A stretch of 64,000 nt of DNA from Karstenula rhodostoma CBS 690.94 (lineage: Eukaryota > Ascomycota > Dothideomycetes > Pleosporales > Didymosphaeriaceae), in assembly GCA_010093485.1 (NCBI GenBank), contig MU001501.1, positions 1,381,052 to 1,445,051 of the forward strand. The letters are read 5' to 3'. A program made the position numbers and the translations under genes. Under the pieces are notes generated by a model. That model was not told where the DNA came from and ran no database searches. It saw only the letters and a list, made by a program, of their open reading frames with translations. Below, piece by piece: positions 61,981 to 64,000 of the stretch. Numbering within the stretch: position 1 is the stretch's first letter; each line of letters starts with the position of its first letter.

Positions 61981-63308
61981 TATTATAGAGATTTACTATA
62001 AGGTAGAGTAACTTAATAAAGTAGGGGGATAAAAAGGCACGTTATACTTTACTAATATATAAATAAAGGGGGACTAAAAAAGTAGCTAAGGTATACCTAG
62101 TGTCTATATATAGGCTAACTAAAAAAGATATAATACTAAGCTAGCTAAAATAGAACTAGTATAAGGCTAACCTAAAATAGAACTAGTATATACTTACTAA
62201 TATTTAAGAATTCTAATAATAGAGAGTTATTAATAGATAAAAAGGATAGTTCTTATTAAGACTAGGAGAAAAATATATATAGGTAGGTACTATTACCTAT
62301 ATTATTTTCTCCTATCCTATACTCTATTAATTATTAATAGTATATAAGAATATAATTAAAATAGTTATTATTAGTAAGCTATAAATCCTCCTTAATAGTA
62401 TAACGCTTATATAATATAGGTTTACTAGTATAATATCTATATACTAGGATTACCTTATCTAGTAGTAGTAGTAATAATAATAATAATAATAATAAATTAG
62501 TAATCTACCTATTCCCTATAATTCTAAAAGGTATAGAAGTAGCCTATAATACTAAGTAGTACTTTTATAAAGTATATTCTACTATTATAATATACTAGGG
62601 TAATAGTAATAAGCTAAAATAGATTATTACTAAGGTAAAGATTAATAAAGAGGTATATATAGGAATTAGTAAGGTATTTAAAGTATCTTAACTAGGCTAG
62701 GGGGTAATTAATATTTATAAAATAGAGGTAGAAAATAGATAGTAGTTAGTATATATATAATAAGAGCTATAAGAAATTAAAACCTATTATAATAAAGAGG
62801 TAACTAAGGAGGTAACTAGGGAGAATAAGAAGTTTATAGTAGAAATAATAGGTAAGGTAAGTATTTACTAGATATAAGAGGTCCTATATAGTATAGTAAA
62901 TATATAAGTAAAAATAGAGGTAAAGATAGAGATAAAAGTAATAATATTAGTAAAGGAGTTTTAAGTCTTATTCTAAGTTCTAAGCGTGGAGCCTATAGGG
63001 TAATATATAAAGGGCGAAGGATAAAGAATAAAGAATAAGAATAGTAACTATATAGAGTTAGTATTTAATAATAGTAATAGGGGTATATAGTATTTAATTA
63101 TAAAATACTAAGTATAAGAGCTTAGTATTATATTAATAGTAGAATAAGGTAATAAGGATTATAATATAGTTAACTAGTATTTAGCTATAATTAATAGCTT
63201 TTAATAGACCTTAACCAATTCTAGGGAAAGACAGTAATTAAATAAACTTAACTTAGCTAAGTAAGGATTCTAAATAAATAAATAAAAAGGTAACTAATTA
63301 ATACTAGT
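61981..63308 (+). mobile_element. Unclassified 1.33-kb insertion with 12-bp flanking duplication
   Basis: It sits inside the gypsy RT. TAACTTACCTTA occurs at 61969-61980 and again at 63309-63320, and removing one copy plus the insert restores the RT reading. The 5' end matches 44478 and 44918; the 3' end matches 42357-42830 inverted. No terminal inverted repeats and no LTRs seen. At about 62480-62960 a plus-strand frame is open apart from stops that look like RIP of Gln codons, encoding a Lys/Glu/Val-rich, helical-looking protein without a recognisable motif. A (AGT)4(AAT)7 run lies at 62461-62496. Confidence 0.65.
62461..62496 (+). repeat. Trinucleotide microsatellite
   Basis: Four AGT followed by about seven AAT units, inside the 1.33-kb insertion. 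Confidence 0.85.
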
Positions 63309-64000
63309 TAACTTACCTTAATAATATACTTATCTACTCTACTAGAATACTAGAGAAATATATTAAATATATAAAGAAAGTACTTAAAAAAATAAAATAG
63401 TATTAATTACTTTTTTATTTAAATAAATATAAGTTTTATATTACTAAAATAAAGTATCTAGAATTTATTATTTTAAAAAAAGGTATATTTATAAATCTAA
63501 AAAAGGTTACTACTATATAGAAATAACTAGTCTCTAAGTTAGTAAAAGATATCTAGTTTTTTCTAGAATTTACTAACTTCTACTAGAAGTTTATTAAGGA
63601 CTACTTTAAAATTACTATACTACTAACTAATCTTATAAAAAAGAGTAATAATAAACTTAATTAGTTAATTACTAAAAAAATATTAAAAGTATTTAAGAAA
63701 TTATAAGTAATATTTCTAATAGCTCTACTTTTATAAATATTTAATCTCTAGAAACTAACTAAGATTAAAATAAATATATTAGATTATATACTAGAAGTAA
63801 TTCTTTTATAAAAAAATAAAAATAGGAAATAAAAACTAGTATTTTACTATTCTAGAAACTTTTTAAAAGTAAAACTAAACTATAATATTTATAATAAAGA
63901 ACTACTAGCTTTAATAAATACTTTTAAATAATAGAAAGTATAGTTTATAGAAGTTTACTTTAAAGTTAAAATATAAATAAACTACTAGAACCTTACTAGC

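Larger units (their letters stand above)
43300..64000 (+). mobile_element. Outermost Ty3/gypsy retrotransposon (gag, protease, RT), split by nested insertions
   Basis: Visible parts: 43300-46450, 61796-61980 and 63309-64000. A gag zinc knuckle with C/H codons turned to Tyr (C-x2-C-x4-H-x4-C pattern) is at 44269-44310. A protease LIDS-type motif is at about 45543-45560. RT blocks include the VDYR...LNN region near 46330-46370, and the FRTRYGLYEYL-type and FGLTN-type region at 61845-61905. The DDILIYS-type motif is at about 63320-63345. The RT reading resumes exactly at each insertion site after removing the target duplications. All frames are closed by RIP. Its LTRs were not located; the left one may lie in 42831-43300. 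Confidence 0.75.

Noticed and set aside
42357..63308. 42357-42830 and 62820-63308 as terminal inverted repeats of one 21-kb element
   Set aside because: The right copy is the end of a 1.33-kb insertion with its own target duplication inside gypsy RT, so the inverted arms are independent insertions.

Overview
The window looks like a filamentous ascomycete chromosome, most likely a dothideomycete-type genome with strong repeat-induced point mutation (RIP). The genes carry short 50-120 base introns with GT...CTRAC...AG signals. The gene content is fungal: Vps41, a double-bromodomain/BAH Rsc1-type subunit, Otu1, an AN1/ubiquitin-like protein, F-box and BTB proteins. Two AT-rich blocks (1-13585 and about 42357-64000) flank a GC-balanced island of about 28.8 kb. 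In the AT blocks the dinucleotides CA and TG are almost absent, as expected when CpA has been converted to TpA.

Left block: a minus-strand Ty3/gypsy 5' end with its 246-base LTR (1-2850); a plus-strand Ty1/copia 3' part with a 286-base LTR (2851-5928); a minus-strand copia copy of the same family lying head-on against it (5929-10461); and the 3' part of the gypsy family (10462-13585). That last copy holds a short assembly gap flanked by a near duplicate. Its LTR ends directly inside a host gene, leaving only the gene's 3' part.

Island: 13586-24.1 kb is a gene-poor edge with a truncated gene, a coiled-coil orphan, several genes broken by CAR-to-TAR nonsense changes, a MITE-like element and a multi-pass membrane protein. 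25.1-42.2 kb is ordinary genic DNA: VPS41, an F-box gene, OTU1 (minus), an RSC1/RSC2 homologue divergent from OTU1, an AN1/Ubl gene, a small gene cut by an 82-base gap, a small minus-strand orphan, and a BTB/POZ gene at the island border. The housekeeping genes act in separate processes: vacuole fusion, ubiquitin editing, chromatin remodelling and proteotoxic stress. No operon-like logic is visible.

Right block: a three-level nest of LTR retrotransposons. A Ty3/gypsy element (about 43.3-64 kb and beyond) is split by a second Ty3/gypsy (46451-61795, TSD TAATA), which is itself split by a Ty1/copia element on the opposite strand (54157-61360, TSD ATACT). A 1.33-kb unclassified insertion (61981-63308) with a 12-base flanking duplication sits in the reverse transcriptase of the outermost element. 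All open frames in these elements are destroyed by stops, but reverse transcriptase, RNase H, protease and zinc-knuckle motifs can still be read through transitions.

I did not find a convincing undescribed multi-gene system. The most informative signals are the nested insertions, the extreme CpA depletion, RIP-style nonsense mutations leaking into the island edge, and the two uncharacterised small transposable elements.
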